Shown here piece after piece: positions 1 through 9,554 of a DNA stretch of 64,000 nucleotides; the first letter of the stretch is position 1, and each line of letters opens with the position of its first letter. A model generated the notes under the pieces. It was not told the origin of the DNA. It searched no databases and saw nothing but the letters and a program-made list of their open reading frames with translations. A program made the position numbers and the translations under genes. The stretch comes from Shimia sp. R10_1 (GTDB lineage Bacteria; Pseudomonadota; Alphaproteobacteria; Rhodobacterales; Rhodobacteraceae). The stretch lies in contig NZ_JAGHQX010000001.1 of assembly GCF_017744095.1 (NCBI RefSeq), positions 744,001 to 808,000 on the forward strand. Reading direction: 5' to 3'.

Positions 1-1029
1 CGCCCCGATGCCATCCAGCATCGGCTTTCCGGTCTTCTCCATCCAGGCGTCATAGACCGGCGCGGGCAAGGTCTCCCCCGCACTCACAGCGGCGCGCAGG
101 CTAGAGAGATCCGCGCCTTCTTCCATGGCCGCCAGCATCGCGCGATAAGCCGTGGGCGCTGTGAAACACACGGTCGCCTTATAGGTCTCGATAATCTCGA
201 TCATATTTGGGGGCGTGGCCTGCTCCAACAGCGTCGCCGCCGCCCCAAAACGCAGTGGGAAAATCGCCAGCCCGCCCAGTCCGAAGGTAAAGGCCAGCGG
301 AGGGGAGCCGACAAACACATCGCTTGGCTTTACATCCAGCACTTCACGGGCATAGCCATCCGCAATGATCATCAGATCGCGGTGAAAATGAATCGTCCCT
401 TTGGGCTGTCCGGTGCTGCCCGAAGTAAACCCGATCAGCGCCACATCATCCGCACTGGTGGCAACCGTTTCAAACATCACAGGTTTTTCCAGCGCCAGAC
501 GGTCCAGCTCCGCATCATGATTGGCGGAGCCGTCAAAGCCGATCACCCGCAGCCCGTCACATTGCGCAGCGCAGGCCTCCATCTCTTCCATCAGGCGGGT
601 GTCACAAATCGCATGGCTGATCTCTGCGGTCTGCACATATTTGGTCAGCTCCACCGCGCGCAGCATGGGCATGGTGTTCACCACCACCGCCCCAGCCTTG
701 GTCGCCGCCAGCCAGCAGGCCACCATGGCCGGATTGTTGGCTGAGCGGATCAGCACCCGATTGCCAGGCTTCACGCCCAGATCTTCGACCAGCACATGCG
801 CCAGCCGGTTGGTCCAATCGGTCAGCTCCTTATAGGTCCGCCGCCGTCCATTCCCGATCAGCGCAGTGTGATCGCCAAACCCTTTGGCCACCATCCCATC
901 GGTCAGTTCCCAGCCCGCATTAAGCTGTTCCGGATAGTCAAATCCTGCCAGCAGAAGCTCGGGCCAGAGCGCTTCGTCCGGCAGGTTGTCCCGCGTGAAG
1001 GTGTCCTGATGTGCCGATGGTCCCAACAT
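1..1029 (-). CDS. abmG: 2-aminobenzoate-CoA ligase, partial (3' end outside window)
   Basis: The first 343 codons of an AMP-forming acyl-CoA ligase (ANL superfamily); the remainder lies before base 1. The P-loop TSGSTGQPKG is near residues 198-208 and is followed by the FHF/GSPPLAFTFG region seen in benzoate- and 2-aminobenzoate-CoA ligases. It would activate 2-aminobenzoate with ATP and CoA in the cytoplasm. The ATG at 1029 is 2 nt after the stop of the acyl-CoA dehydrogenase gene, so the two are co-transcribed. The substrate is inferred from the neighbouring 2-aminobenzoyl-CoA monooxygenase/reductase; by sequence alone a benzoate- or salicylate-type ligase is also possible. Confidence 0.85.
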   Translation of the reverse strand, partial: MLGPSAHQDTFTRDNLPDEALWPELLLAGFDYPEQLNAGWELTDGMVAKGFGDHTALIGNGRRRTYKELTDWTNRLAHVLVEDLGVKPGNRVLIRSANNPAMVACWLAATKAGAVVVNTMPMLRAVELTKYVQTAEISHAICDTRLMEEMEACAAQCDGLRVIGFDGSANHDAELDRLALEKPVMFETVATSADDVALIGFTSGSTGQPKGTIHFHRDLMIIADGYAREVLDVKPSDVFVGSPPLAFTFGLGGLAIFPLRFGAAATLLEQATPPNMIEIIETYKATVCFTAPTAYRAMLAAMEEGADLSSLRAAVSAGETLPAPVYDAWMEKTGKPMLDGIGA

Positions 1030-1031
1030 GT

Positions 1032-2192
1032 TCAAACACCTCCTGCCGCATGTGCCGCCAATGTCTGACGCGCGATCACCACGCGCTGCACATCGCTGGC
1101 CCCCTCATAGATCCGAAGCGCGCGGATCTCGCGATAGAGCCGCTCCACCACCTCGCCGGATTTCACCCCGTCCCCACCAAACAGTTGCACCGCCTTGTCG
1201 ACTACCTGCTGCGCCTGATCGGTGGCAAAGAGCTTGGCCATGGCGGCCTCGCGCGTCACGCGCGGGGCGCCGCTGTCTTTGGTCCAGGCCGCGCGGTAAA
1301 TCAGCAGGGCAGCGGCATCCACATCCAGCGCCATATCCGCGATATGGCCCTGCACCATCTGCAATTCACTCAGCGGCGCGCCCTGCACCTTGCGCGCCTG
1401 CACCCGCGCCAAAGCTTCATCCAGCGCCCGCCGCGCAAAGCCCAGCGCTGCGGCGGCAACGGTGGAGCGGAATACATCCAGTACCGACATCGCAATGCGA
1501 AACCCCTGCCCCGGCGCGCCAATTAGGGCCTCCGCCGGGATGCGGCAATTGTCAAAACGCAAAGTGGCCAGCGGATGCGGCGCAATGGTTTCAAGCCGCG
1601 CCACCACCGACAGCCCCGGCGTGTCCGCTGGCACCACAAAGGCGCTCAGCCCCTTGGCGCCCTCGCCTTCACCGGTGCGGGCAAACACAGTGTAGACATC
1701 TGCAATCCCACCGTTGGAAATCCAGGTTTTCTCGCCATTCAGAACAAACCAATCACCATCGCGCGTTGCCGTCATCGTGCTGTTGGCCACATCTGATCCC
1801 GACTGCGGCTCCGTCAGCGCAAAGGCTGCAAGCGCCTCTCCCGCACGGGTCTTTGGCAGCCACGCCGCTTTCTGCGCCTCGGTGCCAAACAGCGAAATCG
1901 CGCCGGTCCCCAGCCCCTGCATGGCAAAGGCAAAATCCGCCAGACCATCATGCCGCGCCAGAATTTCCCGGCTCAGGCAGAGGCTGCGCACATCGAGCGT
2001 GCCATCCATCGACGCCGTGGCGTTCAGCAAACCCGCCTGCCCCATCTGCGCGACCAGATCACGACAGCTCTGATCCACATCGCCATGTTCCACAGCCCCA
2101 AGCGCCTCAGCCGCCCAGGCCTCCACCTCACGCGCCCGCGCGCGATGGGCCTCCTCAAAGAAAGGCCAGTCCAAAAACGTCTGATCCGCCAA
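1032..2192 (-). CDS. acyl-CoA dehydrogenase (2-aminobenzoate operon), TTG start
   Basis: FAD-dependent acyl-CoA dehydrogenase of 386 residues, the usual family length. The C-terminal [10 protein letters not shown] stretch carries the Glu expected to act as catalytic base, and [11 protein letters not shown] is the typical flavin/substrate motif. I start it at a TTG at 2192 because AGGAGG lies 7 nt upstream; the longer frame to 2255 would run through an intergenic hairpin (element A) and adds a non-homologous N-terminus. It sits between the crotonase and the ligase in the same operon and probably carries out an alpha,beta-dehydrogenation in the beta-oxidation-like lower pathway of 2-aminobenzoate. 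The substrate is inferred from context. Confidence 0.88.
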   Translation of the reverse strand: MADQTFLDWPFFEEAHRARAREVEAWAAEALGAVEHGDVDQSCRDLVAQMGQAGLLNATASMDGTLDVRSLCLSREILARHDGLADFAFAMQGLGTGAISLFGTEAQKAAWLPKTRAGEALAAFALTEPQSGSDVANSTMTATRDGDWFVLNGEKTWISNGGIADVYTVFARTGEGEGAKGLSAFVVPADTPGLSVVARLETIAPHPLATLRFDNCRIPAEALIGAPGQGFRIAMSVLDVFRSTVAAAALGFARRALDEALARVQARKVQGAPLSELQMVQGHIADMALDVDAAALLIYRAAWTKDSGAPRVTREAAMAKLFATDQAQQVVDKAVQLFGGDGVKSGEVVERLYREIRALRIYEGASDVQRVVIARQTLAAHAAGGV

Positions 2193-2210
2193 ATCAAAGC
2201 CTCCTCTGCT
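2190..2210 (-). promoter_or_regulatory. strong ribosome binding site that fixes a TTG start
   Basis: On the minus strand AGAGGAGG is followed by CTTTGAT and then TTG. The spacing of 7 nt is optimal, and the residues that follow ([13 protein letters not shown]) look like the N-terminus of an acyl-CoA dehydrogenase. No ATG in this region has a comparable site. Confidence 0.7.
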
Positions 2211-2222
2211 TCCTCTTGCCCT

Positions 2223-2253
2223 AAATATTCCGGGGGTTTGGGGGCTGGCCCCC
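2223..2253 (+). repeat. intergenic hairpin element, copy A (short form)
   Basis: AATATTCCGGGGG followed by a GGGGGC/GCCCCC hairpin. It shares the AATATyCCsGGG core and the terminal GC hairpin with copies B, C and D, but lacks the leading TCTCATTC and the variable inner hairpin. It lies between the crotonase stop (2273) and the acyl-CoA dehydrogenase start (2192), inside the operon. It could attenuate transcription or stabilise mRNA. Confidence 0.6.
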
Positions 2254-2272
2254 ACTTAAGCCTGCGCGCAGC

Positions 2273-3073
2273 TCAATCCCCCACAAACACCGGCCGTTCC
2301 TTGGCCACAAAAGCCTCATAGGCCCGCCGGAAATCCTGCCCCTGCATACAGATCGCCTGCGCCTGCGCCTCCGCCTCAATCGCCTGCTCAATCGACATGG
2401 CCCATTCCTGCGCCAGCATGGTCTTGGTCATCATATTGGCAAAACCCGGCCCCGCTGCGATCCGCTGCGCCATGGTCTGTGCTGTGGCGTAGAGCTCTTC
2501 TGCGGCCACCAGCCGATTAAAAAAGCCCCAGCGCTCGCCTTCCTCAGCCGTCATGGCACGGCCCATATACAGCAGCTCTGCCGCGCGGCCCTGCCCGATG
2601 ATCCGCGGCAGGATCGCACAGGCGCCCATGTCACAGCCCGCAAGCCCCACACGGTTGAACAGAAACGCGGTCTTGGCCTCAGGTGTGCCGATGCGCAGAT
2701 CGCTCGCCATGGCGATGATCGCCCCGGCCCCGGCGCACACGCCATCCACCGCCGCGATGATCGGCTTGCCGCAGTTCACCATCGCTTTGACCAGATCCCC
2801 GGTCATCCGGGTGAAGGCCAGCAGCTCTTTCATGTTCATCTCTGTGAGCGGCCCGATGATCTCATGCACATCGCCACCAGAGCTGAAATTGCCGCCATTG
2901 GGGGCAAAGACCACCGCCTTCACCTCATCATCATAGGCCAGATCGCGAAACCAGTCGCGCAGCTCGGCATAGCTGTCAAAGGTCAGCGGGTTTTTCCGCT
3001 CCGGCCGATTCAGCTGCACCGTCGCAATGCCATCCACAACCGTGCAAAGAAAATGCTCTACATCTGTGCGCAT
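2273..3073 (-). CDS. enoyl-CoA hydratase/isomerase (crotonase) family protein
   Basis: Crotonase-fold protein of 266 residues. The oxyanion-hole region ([10 protein letters not shown]) and GVCAGAGA are clear. The two glutamates of classical enoyl-CoA hydratases are not at their usual places: the first position reads GAGAIIA and the second region reads GLAGCDMGA, offering an Asp instead. This suggests hydrolase, ring-cleaving or isomerase chemistry rather than plain hydration. It follows the MarR gene by 3 nt and has GGGAG upstream of its ATG. In the 2-aminobenzoate pathway it would act on an alicyclic CoA ester; the exact step is not determinable here. Confidence 0.85.
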   Translation of the reverse strand: MRTDVEHFLCTVVDGIATVQLNRPERKNPLTFDSYAELRDWFRDLAYDDEVKAVVFAPNGGNFSSGGDVHEIIGPLTEMNMKELLAFTRMTGDLVKAMVNCGKPIIAAVDGVCAGAGAIIAMASDLRIGTPEAKTAFLFNRVGLAGCDMGACAILPRIIGQGRAAELLYMGRAMTAEEGERWGFFNRLVAAEELYATAQTMAQRIAAGPGFANMMTKTMLAQEWAMSIEQAIEAEAQAQAICMQGQDFRRAYEAFVAKERPVFVGD

Positions 3074-3076
3074 CGC

Positions 3077-3526
3077 TCAGATCTCCCTGTCTTCCAAAGT
3101 CTCAATCAGACGCTCAAGCCGCGTGGCCATGCCGTCCACATCCTCCGCGCTAAGCCCGCCCAGCATCTCGTCAATCCAGCTTTCATGAGTGTCCGCATGC
3201 GCAGCAAAGGCCGCGATACCTTTCTCGGTCAGCTTCACCTTTGCCGCCCGCCGATCGCCGGGAACCGCCACCCGCTGCGCCAAACCTTCTTCCGATAGCT
3301 TGTCGACAATGCCCGTGACATTGCCATTAGAAACGCGCAGCAAATCGCTGATCTCACTCATCTTTTTTCCTTCAGGGAAACGCGCAAGAACGCTCATCAC
3401 ATCAAAGCGCGGCAGGGTGCTGTCAAACTCCCGGCGCAGACGGCGGCGCACCTCGTCCTCAATCATGCCCGAGGCCTTCAAAAGCTTCAGCCACAACCGC
3501 AGCCGCGCTTTGCTCAGCTCACTCAT
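3077..3526 (-). CDS. MarR family transcriptional regulator
   Basis: Winged-helix regulator of 149 residues, usual MarR length. FDVMSVLARFPEGKKMSEISDLLRVSNGNVTGIVDKL spans the helix-turn-helix, followed by a DRRAAKVKLTEKG wing. The start is the ATG at 3526, which overlaps the stop of the upstream SDR gene (ATGA); the longer frame to 3592 lies within the SDR gene. Being the third gene of the operon it most likely controls its own operon by sensing an aromatic acid or its CoA ester. The overlapping palindromes at 6645-6663 are the best candidate binding site. Confidence 0.9.
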   Translation of the reverse strand: MSELSKARLRLWLKLLKASGMIEDEVRRRLRREFDSTLPRFDVMSVLARFPEGKKMSEISDLLRVSNGNVTGIVDKLSEEGLAQRVAVPGDRRAAKVKLTEKGIAAFAAHADTHESWIDEMLGGLSAEDVDGMATRLERLIETLEDREI

Positions 3527-4281
3527 ATCTCGCCTCCCGACAGGCTCATCGCCGTCCCGTTGACCGAGCGCGCGGCCTCGCTGCAGAGCCACAGCGCCGC
3601 GCCTGCCACCTCATCGACCTCAATAAACCGCTTCTGCGGATTGCCCCGCATAAGGCTGGCGCGCGCTTTCTCCGCATCCATTCCGGTCTTTTCCATGATA
3701 TTGGCCACCGAGCGGTCCAGCATCGGCGTGTCCACAAATCCCGGGCAGATTGCATTCGCGGTGATCCCGCTCTCCGCCATCTCCAACGCCACCGCGCGGG
3801 TCAGCCCCACAACCCCGTGTTTCGCCGCGCAATAGCCGCTCACATAGGGGTAGCCTTTCAGCCCGGCGGTCGAGGCCACCGCAATCAGCCGCCCCCAGCC
3901 CGCGCTCTGCATATCGCCCAGCGCCGCCTGCCAGCTGTTCATCACACCGAGCAGGTTCACCTCCAGCATGTCCCGCATCTGATCGGGCTGCATTTTGGCA
4001 AAAGGCACGCTTTCTGCCGCTCCCGCATTGGCCACCGCCACCGCGACGGGTCCGGACAACGCGCGCGCCTCTGACAGTGCGCTGCCCAGCGCAGCTGCGT
4101 CGGTCACATCCGCCACTTTCCAGCCAATGAACCGGTGTTTGCCGGCGACTTCGCGAAGCGGCCCTTCGCGTCTGCCCACAACGGTGACCCTAGCACCGGC
4201 GTGCGCCATCGCTTCGGCAATCGCCGCGCCGACGCCGGTGCCACCGCCCGTGACCACCACATGTTTGCCCTCAACACTCAT
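3523..4281 (-). CDS. short-chain dehydrogenase/reductase (likely 3-hydroxyacyl-CoA dehydrogenase role)
   Basis: Classical SDR of 252 residues: a TGGGTGVG cofactor loop at about residues 11-18, an NAG motif near 86, catalytic Ser in VASTAG and YCAAK as the catalytic Tyr/Lys pair. It overlaps the monooxygenase/reductase stop by 4 nt upstream and the MarR start downstream, so translation is coupled. It probably oxidises a hydroxyl group of the ring-hydrogenated CoA intermediate; cofactor and substrate are inferred from family and operon. Confidence 0.88.
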   Translation of the reverse strand: MSVEGKHVVVTGGGTGVGAAIAEAMAHAGARVTVVGRREGPLREVAGKHRFIGWKVADVTDAAALGSALSEARALSGPVAVAVANAGAAESVPFAKMQPDQMRDMLEVNLLGVMNSWQAALGDMQSAGWGRLIAVASTAGLKGYPYVSGYCAAKHGVVGLTRAVALEMAESGITANAICPGFVDTPMLDRSVANIMEKTGMDAEKARASLMRGNPQKRFIEVDEVAGAALWLCSEAARSVNGTAMSLSGGEI

Positions 4282-6569
4282 ACCCGGATCATCTCCGCTT
4301 CTCGGTCGGCCAGTCGCCAGGCCTGATCGCGCCCGGCCTCATAAGGCAGCGGCCAATTTGCGTGCCGATCCCCAATCCGCGCGGCCTCATGCAGCGTCCA
4401 GTAAGGATCGGCCAGATGCGGGCGTCCAACCGCCACCAGATCAGCGCGCCCCGCCATCAGAATGGAATTGGCGTGATCAGCCTCATAGATATTGCCCACA
4501 GCCATGGTCCCGATAGCGGCCTCATTTCGGATGCGATCCGAAAACGGCGTCTGGAACATGCGCCCATAGACGGGTTTGGCCTCAGTACTGGTCTGCCCCG
4601 CGCTCACATCAATGATGTCAGCCCCTGCCGCTTTGAACGCCTTGGCAATCTCCACCGCCTCCAGCGGTGTTACCCCATCCTCACCGAGCCAGTCATTGGC
4701 CGAAATCCGCACCGACATCGGTTTTGCCGCAGGCCAGACCGCCCGCATCGCCGCAAACACCTCCAGCGGATAGCGCAACCGGTTCTCCAGACTGCCGCCA
4801 TAGTCGTCTTTGCGCTGATTGCTCACCGGAGAGATGAAGCTCGACAGCAGATAGCCATGGGCCGCGTGCAGCTCGATCATGTCAAAGCCCGCGCGCTCTG
4901 CCATCTGCGTAGCCGCCACAAACTGATCCCGGATCATGTCCATGTCGGCCCGCGTGGCTTCGCGAGGCACCGCATTCTGCCCGCTCCATGGGATCGCTGA
5001 GGCAGAGATCAGCTCCCAATTGCCGCTCTCCAAAGGTGCATCCATCTCTTCCCAGCCCACTTGGGTGGAGCCTTTGCGCCCCGAATGGCCTATCTGGCAA
5101 CAGATCTTCGCATACGTCTCCTGATGCACAAAATCCGTGAGCCGCGCCCAGGCCGCCTCATGCTCTGGCGCATAAAGCCCCGGACAACCCGGCGTGATCC
5201 GCCCCTCCGCACTCACGCAAGTCATCTCGGTGAAGACCAGCCCTGCCCCGCCTTTGGCCCGCTCGCCATAGTGGATCAGATGCCAGTCGGTCGGACAGCC
5301 CTCCACCGCTTTATATTGCGCCATAGGCGACACAACGATGCGGTTTTGCAGGTCCATCTCGCGCAGTTTATACGGCGCAAACATAGGCGCCCGCACCGGC
5401 GCCTCATCGGCGCCCGCCTGTGCCTGAAACCAAGCCTCCGCGCTCTCAAGCCAATCTGCATCGCGCAGGCGCAGGTTTTCATGACTGATCCGCTGGCTGC
5501 GCGTCAGCAGCGCATAGTTGAACTGCACCGGATCAAGATCCAGATAACGCTCAACCTCCTCAAACCACTCCAGCGAATTGCGCGCCGCCGATTGCAGCCG
5601 CAACACATCGAGCCGCCGCTCGTCCTGGTAGCGCTCAAACGCCGCCGCCATGGTTGACTCACTGTGCAAAAACTCCGCCAGCGCTATAGCACTGTCAAAG
5701 GCCAACCTTGTGCCGGACCCAATGGAAAAATGCGCCGTGGCTGAGGCATCCCCCAACAGCACCACATTCTCATGATGCCAGGTCTCACAGAGCACACGTG
5801 GGAAGTTCATGAACACCGCCGAGCCCCGCAAATGCGCGGCATTGCTCATCAGTTCATGCCCACCAAGGTGATCGGCAAAGACCACACAGCAAGTCTCCAC
5901 AATCTCTTCTTTGGACATGCCTTCAAACCCGAAGCTGTCCCAGGTCTCCTGCCCGCACTCCACAATGAAGGTCGCTGTGTCCTCATCAAACTGATACACA
6001 TGCGCCCAGATCCAGCCATGCGCGGTTTTCTCAAAGATGAAGGTGAAGGCGTCGTCAAATTTCTGATGCGTGCCCAGCCAGACAAATTTGCAGGCCCGCA
6101 CGTCGATCTCAGGCTTGAAGTGTTCGGCATAGGCCTCCCGCACCCGGCTGTTTAGCCCATCACAGCCCACCACCAGATCATACTCCGCGCGGATCGCCTC
6201 CACATCGTCAAACTCCGCCTCAAAGCGCAGCTCAACCCCCAGCTCCCGCGCACGGTCCTGCAGCAGGATCAGCATCTGCCGCCGGCCAATCCCGGCAAAT
6301 CCATGCCCGCCAGAGACCGTCCGCACCCCGTCATGCACCACTGCAATGTCATCCCAATAGGCAAAGTGATCGCGGATCATCTGCGCGCTTTTGGGATCAT
6401 TTTGGGAGAGGTTCTCCAGCGCGTCATCTGACAGCACCACACCCCAGCCAAAGGTGTCATAGGCGCGGTTGCGCTCAAACACCGTGATCTCATGCGACGG
6501 GTCGCGCAGCTTCATGGAAATGGCAAAGTACAGCCCGGCGGGACCGCCGCCCAAACACGCAATACGCAT
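4278..6569 (-). CDS. abmA: 2-aminobenzoyl-CoA monooxygenase/reductase (or salicylyl-CoA 5-hydroxylase fusion)
   Basis: Fusion protein of 763 residues. Residues 1-370 form a group A flavin monooxygenase ([10 protein letters not shown] near the N-terminus, GCDGLNSR near 158, [12 protein letters not shown] near 278). Residues 395-760 form an old-yellow-enzyme reductase ([34 protein letters not shown]). Such fusions are known as 2-aminobenzoyl-CoA monooxygenase/reductase and as bifunctional salicylyl-CoA 5-hydroxylase. The enzyme hydroxylates the aromatic CoA ester and then reduces the ring with NAD(P)H, giving non-aromatic products without ring-cleaving dioxygenases. It is the first gene of the operon, with GGAGGGG ahead of the ATG. 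A salicylyl-CoA substrate remains possible. Confidence 0.88.
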   Translation of the reverse strand: MRIACLGGGPAGLYFAISMKLRDPSHEITVFERNRAYDTFGWGVVLSDDALENLSQNDPKSAQMIRDHFAYWDDIAVVHDGVRTVSGGHGFAGIGRRQMLILLQDRARELGVELRFEAEFDDVEAIRAEYDLVVGCDGLNSRVREAYAEHFKPEIDVRACKFVWLGTHQKFDDAFTFIFEKTAHGWIWAHVYQFDEDTATFIVECGQETWDSFGFEGMSKEEIVETCCVVFADHLGGHELMSNAAHLRGSAVFMNFPRVLCETWHHENVVLLGDASATAHFSIGSGTRLAFDSAIALAEFLHSESTMAAAFERYQDERRLDVLRLQSAARNSLEWFEEVERYLDLDPVQFNYALLTRSQRISHENLRLRDADWLESAEAWFQAQAGADEAPVRAPMFAPYKLREMDLQNRIVVSPMAQYKAVEGCPTDWHLIHYGERAKGGAGLVFTEMTCVSAEGRITPGCPGLYAPEHEAAWARLTDFVHQETYAKICCQIGHSGRKGSTQVGWEEMDAPLESGNWELISASAIPWSGQNAVPREATRADMDMIRDQFVAATQMAERAGFDMIELHAAHGYLLSSFISPVSNQRKDDYGGSLENRLRYPLEVFAAMRAVWPAAKPMSVRISANDWLGEDGVTPLEAVEIAKAFKAAGADIIDVSAGQTSTEAKPVYGRMFQTPFSDRIRNEAAIGTMAVGNIYEADHANSILMAGRADLVAVGRPHLADPYWTLHEAARIGDRHANWPLPYEAGRDQAWRLADREAEMIRV

Positions 6570-6644
6570 ACACCCCTCCTGATGCGTCTTTCGCGAGGCC
6601 CAAACGCCCCGTCAATAATCAGGCTAGGGTGAGTCGGAATTTAC

Positions 6645-6663
6645 TTCAAGCTTGAAATTTCAA
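6645..6663. promoter_or_regulatory. overlapping perfect palindromes, candidate MarR operator
   Basis: TTCAAGCTTGAA (6645-6656) and TTGAAATTTCAA (6652-6663) are each perfect 12-nt palindromes and share TTGAA. They lie in the intergenic region between the divergent abmA (start 6569) and the MDR gene (start 6774), in an AT-rich patch. MarR proteins usually bind 16-20 bp palindromes, and a MarR gene is in the operon, so this is the likely operator. Binding is inferred. Confidence 0.55.
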
Positions 6664-6773
6664 ACTTAAATATTTCTCTTCAACGGGATTTCTTGGCCCC
6701 CACCGCTGAAAATCCGTTGCACCGCGCCCACGCCCATGGTTCGATCCAAGTCCCAAAACGCAAAGGACACGCC

Positions 6774-7856
6774 ATGACTCTTCCCGCCACAATGTCTGCC
6801 ATGATCCTCACCGGCCACGGAGATATGGACAAATATGAATGGCGCACCGACTGGCCCGTGCCACAGCCGGGGGGCGGCGAAGTGCTTGTGCGCGTGCGGG
6901 CCTGCGGCATGAACAACACCGATGTGAACACCCGCGCGGGTTGGTACTCCAAGGCGGTCACCGGCGCGACATCAGGTGCCACCGAAGAAACACCTGACGG
7001 CGAAGACCCCAGCTGGGGTGGCAAACCGCTCGCCTTCCCCCGCATCCAAGGCGCAGACATCTGCGGCGAAGTGGTGGCCGTAGGCGAAGGTGTCAACGCT
7101 TCGCGCATTGGCGAGCGCATCATCACCGATTGCTGGGTGCGCGACCCGGAAGACCTGACTGACAAAACCAAAACCGGCTATGTAGGTTCCGAGATTGATG
7201 GCGGCTTTGCGGAATACTGCGTCCTGCCCGCCCGCAATGCGCTCAAAGTGGTCTCTGACCTCTCAGATGCCGAGCTCGCCACTTTCTCCTGCTCCTACTC
7301 CACCGCCGAAGGCATGTTGACCCGCGCGCAGGTCACAGCCGCTGACACGGTGCTCGTGCCCGGCGCATCCGGCGGCGTTGGCGGCGCGTTGATCCAACTC
7401 GCCAAACGGCGCGGCGCGCGGGTGATTGCCATGGCCAGCGAAGCCAAACACGCCGCTGTAGCCGAACTCGGACCCGACCGCATCCTGCCCCGCGCGCCAG
7501 AGAACCTGCGCGCCGCACTCGGCGCTGAGAAAATCACCGTGGTCGCAGACGTTGTGGGCGGCCCCTACTGGGCCGAGCTCATCGACATTCTGGATCGCGG
7601 CGGGCGCTACACCTGCTCCGGTGCCATTGCCGGGCCGATGGTGGATCTGGACCTGCGCACGCTTTACTTGCGCGACCTCACCTTCACCGGCTCCACCGTG
7701 ATTGATCTGGAGGTCATGCCCAACCTGATCCGCTACATCGAGGCCGGCGAAATCAAGCCAGCGCTTGCCGCCACCTATCCGCTCTCGGAGCTCAAGGCGG
7801 CGCAATCTGCCTTTATCGCCAAAGAGCACACAGGAAACATCGTGGTCACGCCCTGA
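6774..7856 (+). CDS. MDR-superfamily alcohol dehydrogenase/quinone oxidoreductase-like protein
   Basis: Medium-chain dehydrogenase of 360 residues. The N-terminal GroES-like domain ends in GADICGEVVAVGEGV, and the Rossmann domain has VPGASGGVGGALIQLAK. The usual catalytic-zinc cluster is not evident (RACGMNNTDVN), which points to the quinone-oxidoreductase-like branch. The ATG at 6774 has AAAGGA upstream; the frame to 6693 adds unrelated residues. It is divergent from the 2-aminobenzoate operon and may share its operator, so it could reduce or oxidise a pathway intermediate; no direct evidence for its substrate. Confidence 0.8.
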   Translation: MTLPATMSAMILTGHGDMDKYEWRTDWPVPQPGGGEVLVRVRACGMNNTDVNTRAGWYSKAVTGATSGATEETPDGEDPSWGGKPLAFPRIQGADICGEVVAVGEGVNASRIGERIITDCWVRDPEDLTDKTKTGYVGSEIDGGFAEYCVLPARNALKVVSDLSDAELATFSCSYSTAEGMLTRAQVTAADTVLVPGASGGVGGALIQLAKRRGARVIAMASEAKHAAVAELGPDRILPRAPENLRAALGAEKITVVADVVGGPYWAELIDILDRGGRYTCSGAIAGPMVDLDLRTLYLRDLTFTGSTVIDLEVMPNLIRYIEAGEIKPALAATYPLSELKAAQSAFIAKEHTGNIVVTP

Positions 7857-7858
7857 GC

Positions 7859-8242
7859 ATGTCTGTTGACGCCTATTTCGCCGCGCTCCCCGAAGCCCCA
7901 CGCGCCCAGCTCACTGCGGTGCGTGCGGTGCTGCATGGCGCGGCACAGGCGGAAAACATCCCGCTCAGCGAATGCCTGAAATGGGGGCAGCCCAGCTTCG
8001 CGCCGCCCCGCAAACTGGGCACCCCCGTGCGCCTGTCATGGTCCGAGAAAGCCCCAGACCATTGCGCGTTTCTTGTGCATTGCCAGACGACTTTGGTGGA
8101 AAGGTGGCGCCATATGTTTGGTGATCACTTCAGCTACGAAGGCAACCGCGCCGTGCACCTCCCGCTTGCGTCAAGCTTGCCCGAAGATGCCCTGCACCAG
8201 ATGGCTTCGATGGCCTTCACCTATCACGCGCGCAAAGCCTAG
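7859..8242 (+). CDS. DUF1801 domain protein
   Basis: Small soluble protein of 127 residues with the DUF1801 (YdhG-like) layout: an SVDAYFAALPE opening, LSECLKWGQPSF in the middle and a CAFLVHCQTTLVERW segment. No catalytic motif is known for the family. It starts 2 nt after the MDR gene stop, so it is probably co-transcribed, and its 3' end overlaps the convergent guanine deaminase gene by 4 nt. Confidence 0.8.
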   Translation: MSVDAYFAALPEAPRAQLTAVRAVLHGAAQAENIPLSECLKWGQPSFAPPRKLGTPVRLSWSEKAPDHCAFLVHCQTTLVERWRHMFGDHFSYEGNRAVHLPLASSLPEDALHQMASMAFTYHARKA

Positions 8243-9531
8243 GCCTTCTGCGCCGCCCCTGCCACATAGGTCTGGGCCACCGCACGATCATCGCCCATCA
8301 TCATCAGAACAAACAGCTCCTCAGCCAGCGTCTCGGCGGCCTCCATCCGAAGCGCCATCGCTGAGGTCGCCCGCGCATCAAGCACCACAACATCCGCCGC
8401 GCTGCCCGCATCCAGCGTGCCTATTTCATTGGTCATGCCAAGCGTCTGCGCATTGCCGCGCGTGATCCAGTGAAACGCCTGATAAGGATGCAGCGCCTGC
8501 CCCTGAAGCTGCAACACCTTGTAGCCTTCATTCAGCGTCTGCAGCATCGAATAGCTCGTGCCTGCGCCGATGTCCGTGGCGATCCCGCTCTGAATGCCCC
8601 GCGCCTTCAGCCCTCCCTGATCAAACAGGCCGGAGCCGAGAAACAGATTGGAGGTCGGGCAAAACACCGGATGTGCCCCGGTTTCTGCCAGCGCGTCAAT
8701 CTCACGCGACTCCAGATGGATTGCATGGCCTAAAAACAGCTTTTCGGTCACCAAACCGGCCCGTTGATAGACATCCAGATAGTCCCGCGCGGCCGGATAA
8801 AGCTCCTTGGTGAAGGCGATCTCGGCTTTGTTTTCGCTCAGATGTGTCTGCACAAAACACTCGGGATGCTCCGCAACCAACGCGCCAGACATCTCCAGCT
8901 GTTCCGGGGTGGAGGTGATCGCAAAACGCGGGGTGATGGCATAGCGCGCACGGCCCTGACCATGCCATTTGGCAATGAGCCGCTTGGTCGCGTCATAGCC
9001 CTCCTGCGCGGTGTCCATCAGGCCCTCAGGTGCATTGCGGTCCATCATGGTTTTGCCGCCGATCATGCACATGCCGCGCCGCGCGGCCTCAGCAAAGAAA
9101 GCCTCAGCGGAGGTTTCATGCACGGAACAAAACGCCATCGCGGTTGTGGTGCCATGACCGGTCAGCTGGTCATAAAACGCAGCCGCCATCCGCTCCGCAT
9201 GGTTGGCATCCGCAAAGCCCTGCTCGGCGGGGAATGTGTAGTTGTTGAGCCAATCCAGCAGCTGTGAGCCCCAGCTGGCAATCACCTGCACCTGCGGGAA
9301 ATGCAGATGCATGTCAATGAACCCCGGCATCAGCAGATGCGGACGGTGATCCACCACCTCCGCACTCTGCGCCTTGGCCACCACATCGGCGTGCTCCCCC
9401 ATGGCGATGATCCGGCCACCCTCGATCAGGATCGCGCCATCCTCAAGATATCGAAAGCTTGCCACATCTTCGGGCCCCTGCGGCTCCGCCACAAAGTTCA
9501 ACACGCGTCCGCGCAACAGTTTTTGCACCAT
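8239..9531 (-). CDS. guaD: guanine deaminase
   Basis: Amidohydrolase-superfamily enzyme of 430 residues, the usual length for GuaD. Metal-binding motifs are present in order: MPGFIDMHLHFPQ, QTHLSENKAE, LGHAIHLE and the late ATDIGAGTSYSM Asp. It converts guanine to xanthine and ammonia in the cytoplasm. It is the last gene of an XdhA-XdhB-XdhC-GuaD cluster, so its xanthine feeds the xanthine dehydrogenase encoded upstream. The gap to xdhC is 23 nt. Confidence 0.95.
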   Translation of the reverse strand: MVQKLLRGRVLNFVAEPQGPEDVASFRYLEDGAILIEGGRIIAMGEHADVVAKAQSAEVVDHRPHLLMPGFIDMHLHFPQVQVIASWGSQLLDWLNNYTFPAEQGFADANHAERMAAAFYDQLTGHGTTTAMAFCSVHETSAEAFFAEAARRGMCMIGGKTMMDRNAPEGLMDTAQEGYDATKRLIAKWHGQGRARYAITPRFAITSTPEQLEMSGALVAEHPECFVQTHLSENKAEIAFTKELYPAARDYLDVYQRAGLVTEKLFLGHAIHLESREIDALAETGAHPVFCPTSNLFLGSGLFDQGGLKARGIQSGIATDIGAGTSYSMLQTLNEGYKVLQLQGQALHPYQAFHWITRGNAQTLGMTNEIGTLDAGSAADVVVLDARATSAMALRMEAAETLAEELFVLMMMGDDRAVAQTYVAGAAQKA

Positions 9532-9554
9532 TCTTTGACCTCTCTAAGGCCGCC

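Noticed and set aside
1028-2224. 398-codon open frame on the plus strand
   Set aside because: Antisense to the acyl-CoA dehydrogenase gene; Pro/Arg-rich translation typical of a shadow frame.
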